DNA of 64,000 bases from an uncultured Pelagibacteraceae bacterium (GTDB lineage Bacteria; Pseudomonadota; Alphaproteobacteria; Pelagibacterales; Pelagibacteraceae). Positions 38,960 through 48,448 of the stretch are shown here, piece by piece (within the stretch, counting starts at the first letter, position 1; the number at the start of each line of letters is the position of its first letter). Position numbers and translations under genes: made by a program. Location of the stretch: positions 1 to 64,000 of the forward strand of contig CACFKF010000004.1 of NCBI GenBank assembly GCA_902566775.1, written 5' to 3'. A model generated the notes under the pieces. The model searched no databases, was not told where the DNA came from, and was given only the letters and a program-made list of their open reading frames with translations.

Positions 38960-40339
38960 TTAAGAAGCCGCCCTAATTCCACTTCTAGCATAAATGGAAT
39001 TCTTTTTAATCTCGTCAGAAATTAAAAAGGCTAGCTCTAAAGCCTGATTAGCATTTAATCTTGGATCGCAATGAGTATGATATCTGCTAGATAAATCTTG
39101 GTCAGATATTTTTTGTGCACCACCAGTACATTCTGTTACATTTTGACCTGTCATCTCTATGTGCAAACCCCCAGCATAAGATCCTTCGCTCTGATGAACA
39201 GCAAAAACGTTTTTAACTTCTTTTAAAACATTGTTAAATGGTCTCGTTTTAAAACCTGAAGCAGATTTAATTGTATTTCCATGCATAGGGTCACATGACC
39301 AAATAACATTTATGCCTTCTTTTTTGATTGTTCTTATTAATCTTGGCAAAAATTTTTCTACATTTTCATGTCCAAATCTAGATATTAAAGTAATTTTTCC
39401 TTTTTCATTTTTTGGATTGATTACATTAGCAATTTTTACAATTTCGTCAGCTTTAGTTGTTGGTCCACATTTTATTCCTATAGGATTTTCTATTCCTCTA
39501 CAAAATTCAACGTGACCACCATCTAATTGTCTAGTCCTGTCACCTATCCAAACAAAATGTGCTGAAGTATCATGATGCTCTCCAGTTGTAGAGTCTATTC
39601 TTGTCATGCTTTCTTCAAAAGGTAGTAGCAATGCTTCGTGCGAAGTCCAAAAATTTACTGTTTTTAATCTTCTATTAAATTCAGAATTAATTCCACAAGC
39701 ATCCATAAAAGCAAGAGCATCGGCAATCTTATCTTCTAGTTCTTTAAATTTTTTAGCTTGGGGACTTTTTTTTATATATCCCAAGTTCCACAAATGAACA
39801 TTTTTTAAATCGGCAAATCCTCCATGGCAAAAGGCTCTTATTAAATTTAATGTGGAAGCAGCCTGAGAATATGCTTTAAATAATCTTTTGGGATCTGGCT
39901 TTCTTGCTTTTTCACTAAATTCTATTCCATTAATATTGTCCCCTAGGTAACTTGGTAATTCTTTATTTCCTTTTTTTTCAGTTGGAGAAGTTCTTGGTTT
40001 AGAAAACTGTCCCGCAATTCTTCCAACTTTAATAACAGGTAAAGAAGCAGAATAAGTTAAAACCAAAGACATTTGTAATATAACTTTAAAAGTGTCTCTT
40101 ATATTATCTGGATTAAATTCAGCAAAACTTTCTGCGCAATCCCCTCCTTGCAACAAAAACGCTTTGCCATCAACAACATTTGATAATTGTTCTTTCAAAT
40201 GCCTTGTTTCTCCAGCAAATACTAGTGGAGGAAACTTCCTTATTTTACCAAGAACCATATTAAGCTCTTTTTCATCCTTATACTTAGGAATATGTTTTAC
40301 TGGGTAGTTTCTCCAACTATTTAATTTCCATTTTTTCAT
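38960..40339 (-). CDS. aroG: class II 3-deoxy-7-phosphoheptulonate (DAHP) synthase
   Basis: First step of the shikimate pathway, from phosphoenolpyruvate and erythrose 4-phosphate. The 459-residue protein is the class II (plant-like) type common in Alphaproteobacteria, not the E. coli type. Signatures include PPLVFAGETRHLKEQL, LLQGGDCAESFAEF with the metal-site cysteine, KVGRIAGQFSKPR, and VIWSCDPMHGNTI. The symbol is a convenience; class II enzymes are named variously. It lies 38 bp upstream of nadE, on the same strand. Confidence 0.95.
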   Translation of the reverse strand: MKKWKLNSWRNYPVKHIPKYKDEKELNMVLGKIRKFPPLVFAGETRHLKEQLSNVVDGKAFLLQGGDCAESFAEFNPDNIRDTFKVILQMSLVLTYSASLPVIKVGRIAGQFSKPRTSPTEKKGNKELPSYLGDNINGIEFSEKARKPDPKRLFKAYSQAASTLNLIRAFCHGGFADLKNVHLWNLGYIKKSPQAKKFKELEDKIADALAFMDACGINSEFNRRLKTVNFWTSHEALLLPFEESMTRIDSTTGEHHDTSAHFVWIGDRTRQLDGGHVEFCRGIENPIGIKCGPTTKADEIVKIANVINPKNEKGKITLISRFGHENVEKFLPRLIRTIKKEGINVIWSCDPMHGNTIKSASGFKTRPFNNVLKEVKNVFAVHQSEGSYAGGLHIEMTGQNVTECTGGAQKISDQDLSSRYHTHCDPRLNANQALELAFLISDEIKKNSIYARSGIRAAS

Positions 40340-40408
40340 AATACAACTCTAAGATGTATATATAGATCAGATATTATAAAAGTAAATTTGTTTTTTATTA
40401 AGTGTTAT

Positions 40409-42226
40409 TTATTCAACTGTTACTGATTTTGCTAAGTTTCTAGGTTTATCAATATCACAATTTTTCAGTAAAGCGACGTGATACGCTAAAAACTGAATTG
40501 GAATGCTTAACAAAAAAGAATTTATAGTAGAATTTGTTTTTGGTATTTTAAATTTAAATCTAATATTTTCATTTGTAGTTTCAGAAGCATCATCAGTAAT
40601 CATTATTACTTTTCCTCCTCTAGCAATCACCTCTTGCATGTTTGATACGGTTTTTTCAAAAAATCTATCTTTTGGCGCCAAAACAATTACCGGCATTCCA
40701 TCCTCTATTAAGGCAAGAGGCCCATGTTTCATTTCGCCAGCAGCATAACCTTCGGCATGTATGTAAGATAATTCTTTTAACTTAAGGGCTCCTTCCATAG
40801 CAATAGGATAGGAATAGCCTCTTCCTAAATACATAGTACCTTTTGCTGTAATAAAATCTCTTGCTATTACCTGAATATCATTTTGTTTAGATAGTGTTTC
40901 TTTAATTAAATCTGGAAGTTTTATAAGATCTAAGATCAATTTTTTATATTTTTCTATGTCAATATCGTTTCTCTCCCTAGATATTTTCAAAATTAACAAA
41001 TAAAGAACAAGCATTTGACCTAGAAATGCTTTGGTAGATGCTACGCCTATTTCGGGTCCAGCATGAATAGGTAAAACAAAATCTGATAATCTTGCTATGG
41101 AACTTTCAGTAACATTAACAATGCCACAAGTTTTAATATTATTTTTTTTACATTTTTCAAGCGCAGCATAGGTGTCGGCTGTTTCGCCAGATTGGGATAC
41201 GAAGATATAAAGGTCATTTGAGTTTAATTTCACATTTCTGTATCTAAATTCTGAGGCTATATCTGCTTCAGTATCTATAGATGTGAATTCTTCGATCCAA
41301 TACTTTGCCATTAAACACGAATGATAAGCTGTACCACATGCGATTAATCTGATTTTATTTATTTTTCTTGGATCAATAGGTAAATTATAAATATTTATTT
41401 CTTTGCGTGTTTTATCCAAATACTCGTTGATACATTTTTTTGTTGTGGACGATTGTTCGTCTATTTCTTTTGACATAAAGTCTTTGAAGTCACCTTTGTC
41501 AGCAACATTATCTTCATTAGATAATTCAAAAATTTCTTTGTTAATTTTTTTTTTTTCAGAATTGTAAAATTCTACTTTTTCTTTATAAAGCAAACAGAAA
41601 TCACCATCGTCTAAATAAGAAATTTTATTAGTCATTGTTTTAAGTGCGTAGGAATCAGAACCAATAAAATTTTCATTATGTCCATAGCCTACTGCTAATG
41701 GACTTCCTCTTCTTGCTCCAACAACAACATTTTTAAAATCTTTAAATATAACTCCTAAAGCAAAACTTCCTTCAAGTTTTTCTAAAGTTTTATGAATACA
41801 ATTTATCAAATCATCTGATTTTAAAAAATCAGTTAAAATTACGGTTATAACTTCAGTATCTGTTTGTGATTTAAATTTATACCCTTTATTAATATATTCT
41901 TGCCTTAGCTTATCTGAATTTTCAATTATGCCATTATGTACAACTGATACAACTTCTGAAGAATGTGGATGTGCATTAATTTTGTTTGGAATTCCATGTG
42001 TCGCCCATCTAACATGGCCTATTCCAAGATCTCCGTCTGAAGGGTTTTGAAAAAGAATTTTTTCTAATTTATCAACTCTCCCAGAACATTTTTTTTCATT
42101 AATTTCGCCTCTGCTAATAGTTGAAATACCAGCTGAATCATAACCTCGATACTCCAATTTCTTTAATGCCCCAATGATGCTCGAAGATACAGATTTATTA
42201 CTAACTATTCCTACTATTCCACACAT
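40409..42226 (-). CDS. glmS: glucosamine-6-phosphate synthase (isomerising)
   Basis: Makes glucosamine 6-phosphate from fructose 6-phosphate and glutamine, the entry to amino-sugar and peptidoglycan synthesis. The protein of 605 residues has the N-terminal glutaminase with nucleophile C2 (MCGIVGIVS) and two SIS domains (SQSGETADTYAALE, GRGYSYPIAMEGALKLKE). The C-terminus DKPRNLAKSVTVE is complete. The ATG shares one base with the stop of glmU upstream, so no room exists for a glmS ribozyme in the usual place. Confidence 0.98.
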   Translation of the reverse strand: MCGIVGIVSNKSVSSSIIGALKKLEYRGYDSAGISTISRGEINEKKCSGRVDKLEKILFQNPSDGDLGIGHVRWATHGIPNKINAHPHSSEVVSVVHNGIIENSDKLRQEYINKGYKFKSQTDTEVITVILTDFLKSDDLINCIHKTLEKLEGSFALGVIFKDFKNVVVGARRGSPLAVGYGHNENFIGSDSYALKTMTNKISYLDDGDFCLLYKEKVEFYNSEKKKINKEIFELSNEDNVADKGDFKDFMSKEIDEQSSTTKKCINEYLDKTRKEINIYNLPIDPRKINKIRLIACGTAYHSCLMAKYWIEEFTSIDTEADIASEFRYRNVKLNSNDLYIFVSQSGETADTYAALEKCKKNNIKTCGIVNVTESSIARLSDFVLPIHAGPEIGVASTKAFLGQMLVLYLLILKISRERNDIDIEKYKKLILDLIKLPDLIKETLSKQNDIQVIARDFITAKGTMYLGRGYSYPIAMEGALKLKELSYIHAEGYAAGEMKHGPLALIEDGMPVIVLAPKDRFFEKTVSNMQEVIARGGKVIMITDDASETTNENIRFKFKIPKTNSTINSFLLSIPIQFLAYHVALLKNCDIDKPRNLAKSVTVE

Positions 42227-42837
42227 TATTTTTTTCTTTTATAATTTTTAATTTCAACCTGTGAAGATCTTGTTAAAGCTAAAGCATTTTTTTTCACATT
42301 TTTTGTTATAACCGATCCAGCTCCTACAACGCTATTTTTATTAATTGTTATGGGAGCGACTAAAGAAGCATTAGATCCTATAAAAACTTTATCCTTTATA
42401 TTTGTTTTGCTTTTTTTAATTCCATCATAATTGCATGTGATTGTTCCTGCTCCTATATTAACATTTTTACCTAATAAAGAATCGCCTATATAAGATAAAT
42501 GATTTACTTTTGATCCTTTGCCAATTTTGCTTTTCTTAACTTCAACAAAATTTCCAACTCTTGAACCTGATTTTAATATCGTGCCAGGCCGTATTCTTGC
42601 ATAAGGTCCAATGCTTACATTATTTTCTATTTTTACATTCTCTAAATGTGAAAATGAAAAAATTTTAACATTGTTTTGAATTTTTACTTTTTCTTTAATT
42701 ACAACATAGGGATCTATTCTTACATTTTTTCCTATTTTAGTATCTTTAGAGAAAAAGACTGTTTCGGGAGCTATCATTTTAACTCCTTGTTTTGTAAATT
42801 TTTTTCTTAAATTCTCTTGTAAATTTGTTTGTTTCAT
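42226..42837 (-). CDS. glmU: GlmU acetyltransferase half only (left-handed beta-helix protein)
   Basis: Matches only the C-terminal half of GlmU. The N-terminus (RKKFTKQGVKMIAPETVFF) corresponds to the linker after the uridyltransferase domain. Hexapeptide repeats then run from about residue 35 to 185 (IGPYARIRPGTIL, GNFVEVKKSKIG, NIGAGTITCNYDG), with the acetyltransferase-type VNHLSYIGDSLLG. Full GlmU has about 450 residues; this has 203, so it should acetylate glucosamine 1-phosphate but cannot make UDP-GlcNAc alone. The upstream 71-bp gap holds no uridyltransferase remnant. Coupling to glmS supports the role. Confidence 0.88.
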   Translation of the reverse strand: MKQTNLQENLRKKFTKQGVKMIAPETVFFSKDTKIGKNVRIDPYVVIKEKVKIQNNVKIFSFSHLENVKIENNVSIGPYARIRPGTILKSGSRVGNFVEVKKSKIGKGSKVNHLSYIGDSLLGKNVNIGAGTITCNYDGIKKSKTNIKDKVFIGSNASLVAPITINKNSVVGAGSVITKNVKKNALALTRSSQVEIKNYKRKK

Positions 42838-42908
42838 CTATTAAGATTTCTTATATTAGACTAATAATGTTCTTTAATTCACAAATTATTTCTTATTAAT
42901 ACTTTTAA

Positions 42909-43598
42909 ATGAGTCAAAAACTAACAATAATATTTGATCTTGATGGAACTTTAGTAGATACAGCTCCAGATCTTCTAAACGCACATAACCATGTAATGAA
43001 AAAATTTGGTTACAGCTCAAGGAATCTTGATGAAATAAAAAATCTTGCAGGCAAAGGAGCTGCTGTAATGATTGGTAGGTCTATATGGGAATCTGCAAAA
43101 AAAGAATTTTCTTCTATTGATGATCAAAAAACCAAAAATGAAATGATAGATGAGTTTATTAACTATTATGGGAAAAATATTGTTGTAAAAAGTAAACTTA
43201 TAAATGGAGTTTATGAATTTCTTAAATGGGCAAAGTCAAAAAATATATCTATGGGGGTGTGCACAAATAAACAAGAACATTTAGCTGTAGATTTATTAAA
43301 GAAAATAAAAATTTATGATTTTTTTGAATACGTTGCTGGTAGAAATACTTTTGAATACTGTAAACCTGACCCTAGACATATTACCAACATGATAAAAATT
43401 ATGAATGGGAACGTCAAAAAAAGTTTGATGGTTGGTGATAGCGAAAATGACGCCGAAGCTGCAAAGTCAGCTGGTATTTCAATGATACTTTTGGAGAATG
43501 GTTATACCGATAAGAAAACTGAACAAATTTATCACAACCACTTGATTAAAGATTTTACTGGTATTGAAAAAATAGTTATCAATTATTTAAATGATTGA
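42909..43598 (+). CDS. gph: HAD-family phosphatase, phosphoglycolate phosphatase-like
   Basis: A 229-residue HAD hydrolase of the Gph type. The aspartate nucleophile lies in FDLDGTLVDTAPDLL, motif II in VCTNKQ, and motifs III/IV in YCKPDPRHI and MVGDSENDAEAAKSAG. The likely substrate is 2-phosphoglycolate, but members also act on other small phosphates, including phosphoserine, so exact use is inferred. It overlaps the LysE gene by 8 bp and is divergent from glmU. Confidence 0.85.
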   Translation: MSQKLTIIFDLDGTLVDTAPDLLNAHNHVMKKFGYSSRNLDEIKNLAGKGAAVMIGRSIWESAKKEFSSIDDQKTKNEMIDEFINYYGKNIVVKSKLINGVYEFLKWAKSKNISMGVCTNKQEHLAVDLLKKIKIYDFFEYVAGRNTFEYCKPDPRHITNMIKIMNGNVKKSLMVGDSENDAEAAKSAGISMILLENGYTDKKTEQIYHNHLIKDFTGIEKIVINYLND

Positions 43599-44193
43599 TT
43601 TAAATCTTTTTTTTGCTTTAGTAAGCTTCTATTTTGTCATGTATGTAACTCCTGGGCCTAATAATGCTATGGTTCTTACATCGGGAATAAAATTTGGTTT
43701 TTCAAAAACCGTTCCTCATATGGGTGGAATAACAATAGGACATGTTTTGCAGGTAGTTTTAGTTTGTCTTGGCCTCGGCAAGTTATTTCAAATATTTCCA
43801 CTAATTCAAAATATACTTAGAATAATATGTGCATTATACCTTTTATATCTTGGCTATAAAATTATTGGATCCTTTAGCAAAATCAAAGATGATGACTCAA
43901 GACCTTTAAAATTTTATGAAGCAGCACTGTTTCAACTTGTAAATCCAAAGGCATGGACTATTTCTACTATGGTAGCATCAGGTTTTTTGCCAACGGATGA
44001 AAAATTAATAATTTCAATTCTTTTTATTTCAATAACAGCTTTAATTATTTGTCCTATATCAATATCTATTTGGGCTGGTTTTGGTTCTGGAATTAGAAAT
44101 TTAGTTAAAAATAATAAGAAAAAAGCAATTGTAGAGTACTTTTTGGCTATATTACTTTTAATAACTGCCATTTTGATTGTAATAGATAAATAA
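43591..44193 (+). CDS. LysE/RhtB-family exporter
   Basis: Integral membrane protein of 200 residues with about six hydrophobic segments. The N-terminal signature YVTPGPNNAMVLTSGIKFG is the LysE/RhtB family hallmark, and FQLVNPKAWTISTMV matches its mid-region. Family members export amino acids or derivatives from the cytoplasm; substrate here is unknown. Its start lies 8 bp inside the end of gph, so both are probably co-expressed. Confidence 0.88.
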   Translation: MIDLNLFFALVSFYFVMYVTPGPNNAMVLTSGIKFGFSKTVPHMGGITIGHVLQVVLVCLGLGKLFQIFPLIQNILRIICALYLLYLGYKIIGSFSKIKDDDSRPLKFYEAALFQLVNPKAWTISTMVASGFLPTDEKLIISILFISITALIICPISISIWAGFGSGIRNLVKNNKKKAIVEYFLAILLLITAILIVIDK

Positions 44194-44229
44194 TTTATTA
44201 TTAGTATTAAAAAAATTTAAGGAGATATT

Positions 44230-45732
44230 TTGATATTACATAAAGTAAAAGTTTATCCATCAAAAAGTAAATTAAATAAAAAAAAACAACTTGCTTGGAA
44301 AATTGCAGAAATAGCTAGTGACAATGCTAAATTAAACAAAGAAGCAATTGAAATGGTCATCAATAGAATTATAGATAATGCCTCTGTTGCTATTGCTTCA
44401 TTAAATAGAAAGTCTGTTATTTCTTCAAGAGAAATGGCATTAAAACATCCAAAAAAAAATGGGGCTACTATATTTGGTATTAATTCTAAATTAAAATTTG
44501 ATTGCGAATGGGCAACATGGTCAAATGGGACTGCGGTTAGAGAATTAGATTTTCATGATACTTTTTTAGCTGAAGACTACAGTCATCCAGGTGATAACAT
44601 TCCTCCACTTATAGCCGTAGCTCAACAAAAGAAAAAAAGTGGTTTAGATTTGTTAAGAGGAATAATTACTTCTTATGAGGTTCAAGTAAATTTAGTAAAA
44701 GGAATTTGTTTACATAAGCATAAAATTGATCATGTAGCGCATTTGGGCCCTAGTGTTGCAGCAGGTATTGGTTCAATGTTAAAACTAAATACTGAAATAA
44801 TATATCAAGCTATCCAACAAGCTCTGCATACAACTATATCTACAAGACAATCTCGAAAAGGAGAGATCTCCAGCTGGAAAGCTTACGCACCTGCACATGC
44901 TAGTAAATTGGCTATTGAAGCCATTGATAGATCGATGAGGGGAGAAGGCGCACCAAGTCCAATTTATGAAGGAGAAGATAGTGTTATTGCAAGAATCCTT
45001 GATGGAAAAAAAGCTTTTTATAAAGTACCATTGCCAAGAAAGAATGAAGAAAAAAAAGCTATACTTGAAACATACACAAAAGAATATTCCGCAGAATATC
45101 AAGCTCAAGCATTGATAGATATTGCAAAAAAATTAAATAAAAAAATTAAAAATTTAAAAAAAATTAAAAAAATAGATATACATACAAGTCACCATACGCA
45201 CAATGTAATTGGTACTGGCGCAAATGATCCTCAAAAAATGAATCCAAACGCAAGTAGAGAAACTTTGGATCACTCCATAATGTACATTTTTGCAGTAGCA
45301 CTTGAAGATGCTGAATGGCATCATATAAAATCTTATACAAAAAAAAGATCAAATAAAAAAAGTACAATTAAATTGTGGAGATCAATAAAAACTCATGAAG
45401 ATAAAAAATGGACAAAAAAATATCATGACCCAAACTCAAAAAATAAATCTTTTGGTGCAAAAGTTATAGTTACTCTAAGAAATGGTAAAAAAATAATAGA
45501 AAGTATAAATAGAGCGGATGCCCATCCTTACGGCCAAAGACCTTTTGAAAGAGAAAATTATATTAACAAATTTTTTAACTTAACTGATAAAATATTAAGT
45601 AAAAAAGAAAGTTTAAGATTTTTAAAAATAGTAAAAAATTTAAAAAAATTAAAATCAGGTGAATTATTTAAGTTAAATATTGAAGTCAGTAAAAAATATT
45701 TAAAAAAAAATAATGCTAAGGGTATTTTTTAA
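44230..45732 (+). CDS. prpD: MmgE/PrpD family protein, 2-methylcitrate dehydratase
   Basis: Dehydrates 2-methylcitrate in the methylcitrate cycle. The protein of 500 residues begins at a TTG (44230) with a clear AAGGAG site 5 nt upstream, which decides the start. Typical PrpD parts are ATWSNGTAVRELDFHDTFLA, HPGDNIPPLIAVAQ, HVAHLGPSVAAGIGSML and MYIFAVALED. The downstream prpB and prpC homologues support the pathway, with one oxygenase gene between. Other members of this family act on different 2-hydroxy acids, so the assignment leans on context. Confidence 0.88.
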   Translation: MILHKVKVYPSKSKLNKKKQLAWKIAEIASDNAKLNKEAIEMVINRIIDNASVAIASLNRKSVISSREMALKHPKKNGATIFGINSKLKFDCEWATWSNGTAVRELDFHDTFLAEDYSHPGDNIPPLIAVAQQKKKSGLDLLRGIITSYEVQVNLVKGICLHKHKIDHVAHLGPSVAAGIGSMLKLNTEIIYQAIQQALHTTISTRQSRKGEISSWKAYAPAHASKLAIEAIDRSMRGEGAPSPIYEGEDSVIARILDGKKAFYKVPLPRKNEEKKAILETYTKEYSAEYQAQALIDIAKKLNKKIKNLKKIKKIDIHTSHHTHNVIGTGANDPQKMNPNASRETLDHSIMYIFAVALEDAEWHHIKSYTKKRSNKKSTIKLWRSIKTHEDKKWTKKYHDPNSKNKSFGAKVIVTLRNGKKIIESINRADAHPYGQRPFERENYINKFFNLTDKILSKKESLRFLKIVKNLKKLKSGELFKLNIEVSKKYLKKNNAKGIF

Positions 45733-45774
45733 TAAATAAAAACTAAAAATGCGTATATAGTAATATTATAGTTT

Positions 45775-46416
45775 ATGACTGAAAATAAAAATAGACAATT
45801 GTTTAGACCTTTTGGCCCTAGTGTTGGCAAAACATCTATACCAAATGATGTTGTTGAAAAAATAAACAAATATGTCGATGACTTAATAAAAGATGATTTA
45901 AGAGCTAACAAACAAGATGCTGGTCCAAACCTAGCAGGAAATGTCAAACAAGAATTTGACCTGGATCAAAAATTTGCAAAGGAATGTGGATGGATTGAGT
46001 TTTTAAGCAAAGAATGTGCCTACTGGATAAGAGAATCTACTGGTAAAAAAATGACAAAGTTTCATTTGATAGGTACATGGATAGTAAGACAATTCCAAAA
46101 TGAATATAACCCTTTACATTATCATGGTGGACATGTTTCAGGTGTCGGTTATCTAAAGGTACCCAGCAGTTTTGGAGGAACTTTTCAAAAAAATAAAAAA
46201 AATAATAATAATGGACAAATTCATTTGGTACATGGATCTAGACAATTTTTATCTGATTGTTTGTTTAAAGTTAAACCAAAAGTTGGCAACTTCTTTTTCT
46301 TTCCTAATTACCTAATGCATACTGTTTACCCTTTCTATAATGAAAATGAGGAAAGACGGTCAATTTCGTTTAATGCTTTAATTGATGAAGAAATATATAA
46401 CGTTTATTCGAGTTAA
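45775..46416 (+). CDS. putative 2OG-Fe(II) oxygenase
   Basis: The 213-residue protein resembles the small 2-oxoglutarate/iron oxygenase family also found in marine phages and bacteria. The likely iron and 2-oxoglutarate ligands are in NPLHYHGGHVSGVGYLKVP and in FFFFPNYLMHTVYPFYNENE, followed by RRSISFNALID. Substrate unknown. It lies between prpD-like and prpB genes with gaps of 42 and 8 bp, on the same strand, so it is probably transcribed with the methylcitrate genes. Confidence 0.78.
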   Translation: MTENKNRQLFRPFGPSVGKTSIPNDVVEKINKYVDDLIKDDLRANKQDAGPNLAGNVKQEFDLDQKFAKECGWIEFLSKECAYWIRESTGKKMTKFHLIGTWIVRQFQNEYNPLHYHGGHVSGVGYLKVPSSFGGTFQKNKKNNNNGQIHLVHGSRQFLSDCLFKVKPKVGNFFFFPNYLMHTVYPFYNENEERRSISFNALIDEEIYNVYSS

Positions 46417-46424
46417 AAAAATAA

Positions 46425-47321
46425 ATGCATTTTGTTGAAAAAAAACCAGAACAAAAAAGAATTGATTTTGTTCATAAATTATCTTCAAAAAAAATATTAA
46501 GATTTCCAGGTGCTTATAATCCACTAACAGCCAAATTGATTGAAGAAATTGGTTATGATGGCATATATGTTTCAGGTGGAGTTATGTCTAACGATTTAGG
46601 ATACCCTGACATTGGTTTAACAACGCTAAAAGATGTGAGTGTTAGATCTAATCAAATTGCAAGGGTTTCTAACCTCCCAACAATTGTTGATATTGATACT
46701 GGTTTTAAATCTTGTGAAGAAACAATTAAAACTTTTGAAAAATTTGGAATTGCTGCAGTACATATTGAAGACCAAATAGAAAGAAAAAGATGTGGTCATT
46801 TGGATAATAAAGAACTTATATCAAAAGAAGAAATGATAAAAAAAATTAAAAAATGTGTGAATTCTAGAAAAGATCCTAATTTTAAAATAATTGCAAGATC
46901 AGATGCTAAAAATGTTGAAGGTTTAGAAAAAATGATTGAAAGGTGTAAATCTTATATTGAGGCAGGAGCCGATATAATTTTTCCTGAGGCTTTAAAAGAT
47001 GAAAAAGAATTTGAAATAGTTAGAAAATCTTTAAATTGTTATCTTTTAGCTAATATGACTGAATTTGGTAAGTCTAAGCTGCTGAATTATAAAGAATTAG
47101 AAAACCTAGGACTTAACATTGTAATTTATCCAGTAACCACTCAAAGATTAGCCATGAAAAGTGTTGAGGATGGATTAAGAGCTATTTTTGCCGATGGACA
47201 CCAAAACAATATTATTGATAAAATGCAGACTAGAAAAAGATTATATGATTTAGTCGACTATGAAAAATATAACTCTCTAGATGAAAAAATATATAATTTT
47301 AATACTGACGGACATGAATAA
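46425..47321 (+). CDS. prpB: 2-methylisocitrate lyase
   Basis: Splits 2-methylisocitrate to pyruvate and succinate. The protein of 298 residues has the isocitrate lyase-superfamily active site KRCGH with C123, preceded by HIEDQIER. The magnesium-binding parts are visible as DIDTGFKSCEET and FKIIARSDAKNVEG. Length and motif favour methylisocitrate lyase over isocitrate lyase, and the neighbours support it. The stop overlaps the prpC start by one base (TAATG). Confidence 0.93.
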   Translation: MHFVEKKPEQKRIDFVHKLSSKKILRFPGAYNPLTAKLIEEIGYDGIYVSGGVMSNDLGYPDIGLTTLKDVSVRSNQIARVSNLPTIVDIDTGFKSCEETIKTFEKFGIAAVHIEDQIERKRCGHLDNKELISKEEMIKKIKKCVNSRKDPNFKIIARSDAKNVEGLEKMIERCKSYIEAGADIIFPEALKDEKEFEIVRKSLNCYLLANMTEFGKSKLLNYKELENLGLNIVIYPVTTQRLAMKSVEDGLRAIFADGHQNNIIDKMQTRKRLYDLVDYEKYNSLDEKIYNFNTDGHE

Positions 47322-48445
47322 TGAACGATGAAATTAAAAAAGGCCTGTTAGGTATTGTTGTTGATGAAACAACCGTTTCTCAAGTAATGCCTGATATCAA
47401 TTCTCTAACCTATAGGGGTTATGCTGTTCAAGACCTTTGTGAAAAATGTATTTTTGAAGAAGTAGCCTATCTAATTTTAAATGGAGAACTTCCTAATAAA
47501 AAACAATTAAAAAAATTTATTAAAAATGAAAGATCAGAGAGAAATCTTTCAAAACAGATATTAAACGATATAAAAAAAATGCCTAAAACAGCACATCCAA
47601 TGGATGTTATCAGAACTGCAGTCAGCTTAATGTCTTTGGAAGATAAAGATGTCAGAGATAATTCTCCAACAGCTAACATGAAAAAAGCAATCAGAATATT
47701 TGCCAAAACACCTGCTGCTTTATCAGCATATTTTAGAACCAGAAAAGGTAAAAAAATAATCAACCCTAAGAAAAAATTAACTTTTTCAGAAAATTTCTTT
47801 TATATGTGTTTTGGTAAAGTGCCTAGTAGAGATATAGTTAAAGCTTTCGATGTATCTTTAATTCTTTATGCTGAACACAGTTTTAATGTATCTACATTTA
47901 CTGCAAGAACAATAACAAGTAGTTTGTCTGACATTCACGGTGCTATAACAGGTGCAATAGCAAGTTTGAAGGGACCCTTACATGGAGGAGCTAACGAAGA
48001 GGTGATGTATATGATGAATAAAATTAAAAAACCTAACAATGCTTTTAAATGGATAAATAAAGCTCTTGATAAAAAAGAAGTTGTTATGGGTTTTGGACAT
48101 AGAGTTTACAAAAAAGGAGATTCTAGAGTTCCAACTATGGAGAAATATTTCAAAAAAGTTGCAAAAGTTAAGGCAGACAAAAAATTTATTAAAATTTACG
48201 ACATAGTCAAAAATGTCATGGTTAAAAGAAAAAACATTCATCCGAATGTTGATTATCCAACTGGGCCTACCTACCATTTAATGGGATTTGATACAGACTT
48301 TTTTACTCCTATTTTTGTTATGTCAAGAATTACTGGTTGGTCAGCCCACATTATGGAACAACATGCTGCTAATAAGTTAATCAGACCTCTTTCTAAATAT
48401 AGTGGCGAATCTCATCGTAAAGTAATGCTTCTAAATCAAAGATAG
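47321..48445 (+). CDS. prpC: 2-methylcitrate synthase (citrate synthase family)
   Basis: Condenses propionyl-CoA with oxaloacetate. The protein of 374 residues is the short citrate synthase form, starting KKGLLGIVVDETTVSQV and SLTYRGYAVQDL, which is typical of PrpC. Catalytic histidines are in LYAEHSFNVSTF and VMGFGHRVYKKGDSR, with the aspartate in the C-terminal part. Coupled to prpB by a one-base overlap. A true citrate synthase cannot be excluded from sequence alone, but the operon supports PrpC. Confidence 0.92.
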   Translation: MNDEIKKGLLGIVVDETTVSQVMPDINSLTYRGYAVQDLCEKCIFEEVAYLILNGELPNKKQLKKFIKNERSERNLSKQILNDIKKMPKTAHPMDVIRTAVSLMSLEDKDVRDNSPTANMKKAIRIFAKTPAALSAYFRTRKGKKIINPKKKLTFSENFFYMCFGKVPSRDIVKAFDVSLILYAEHSFNVSTFTARTITSSLSDIHGAITGAIASLKGPLHGGANEEVMYMMNKIKKPNNAFKWINKALDKKEVVMGFGHRVYKKGDSRVPTMEKYFKKVAKVKADKKFIKIYDIVKNVMVKRKNIHPNVDYPTGPTYHLMGFDTDFFTPIFVMSRITGWSAHIMEQHAANKLIRPLSKYSGESHRKVMLLNQR

Positions 48446-48448
48446 ACT

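Noticed and set aside
42226-42230. glmS ribozyme upstream of glmS
   Set aside because: glmU overlaps the glmS start by one base, so the usual leader space does not exist, and no such fold is evident inside glmU.
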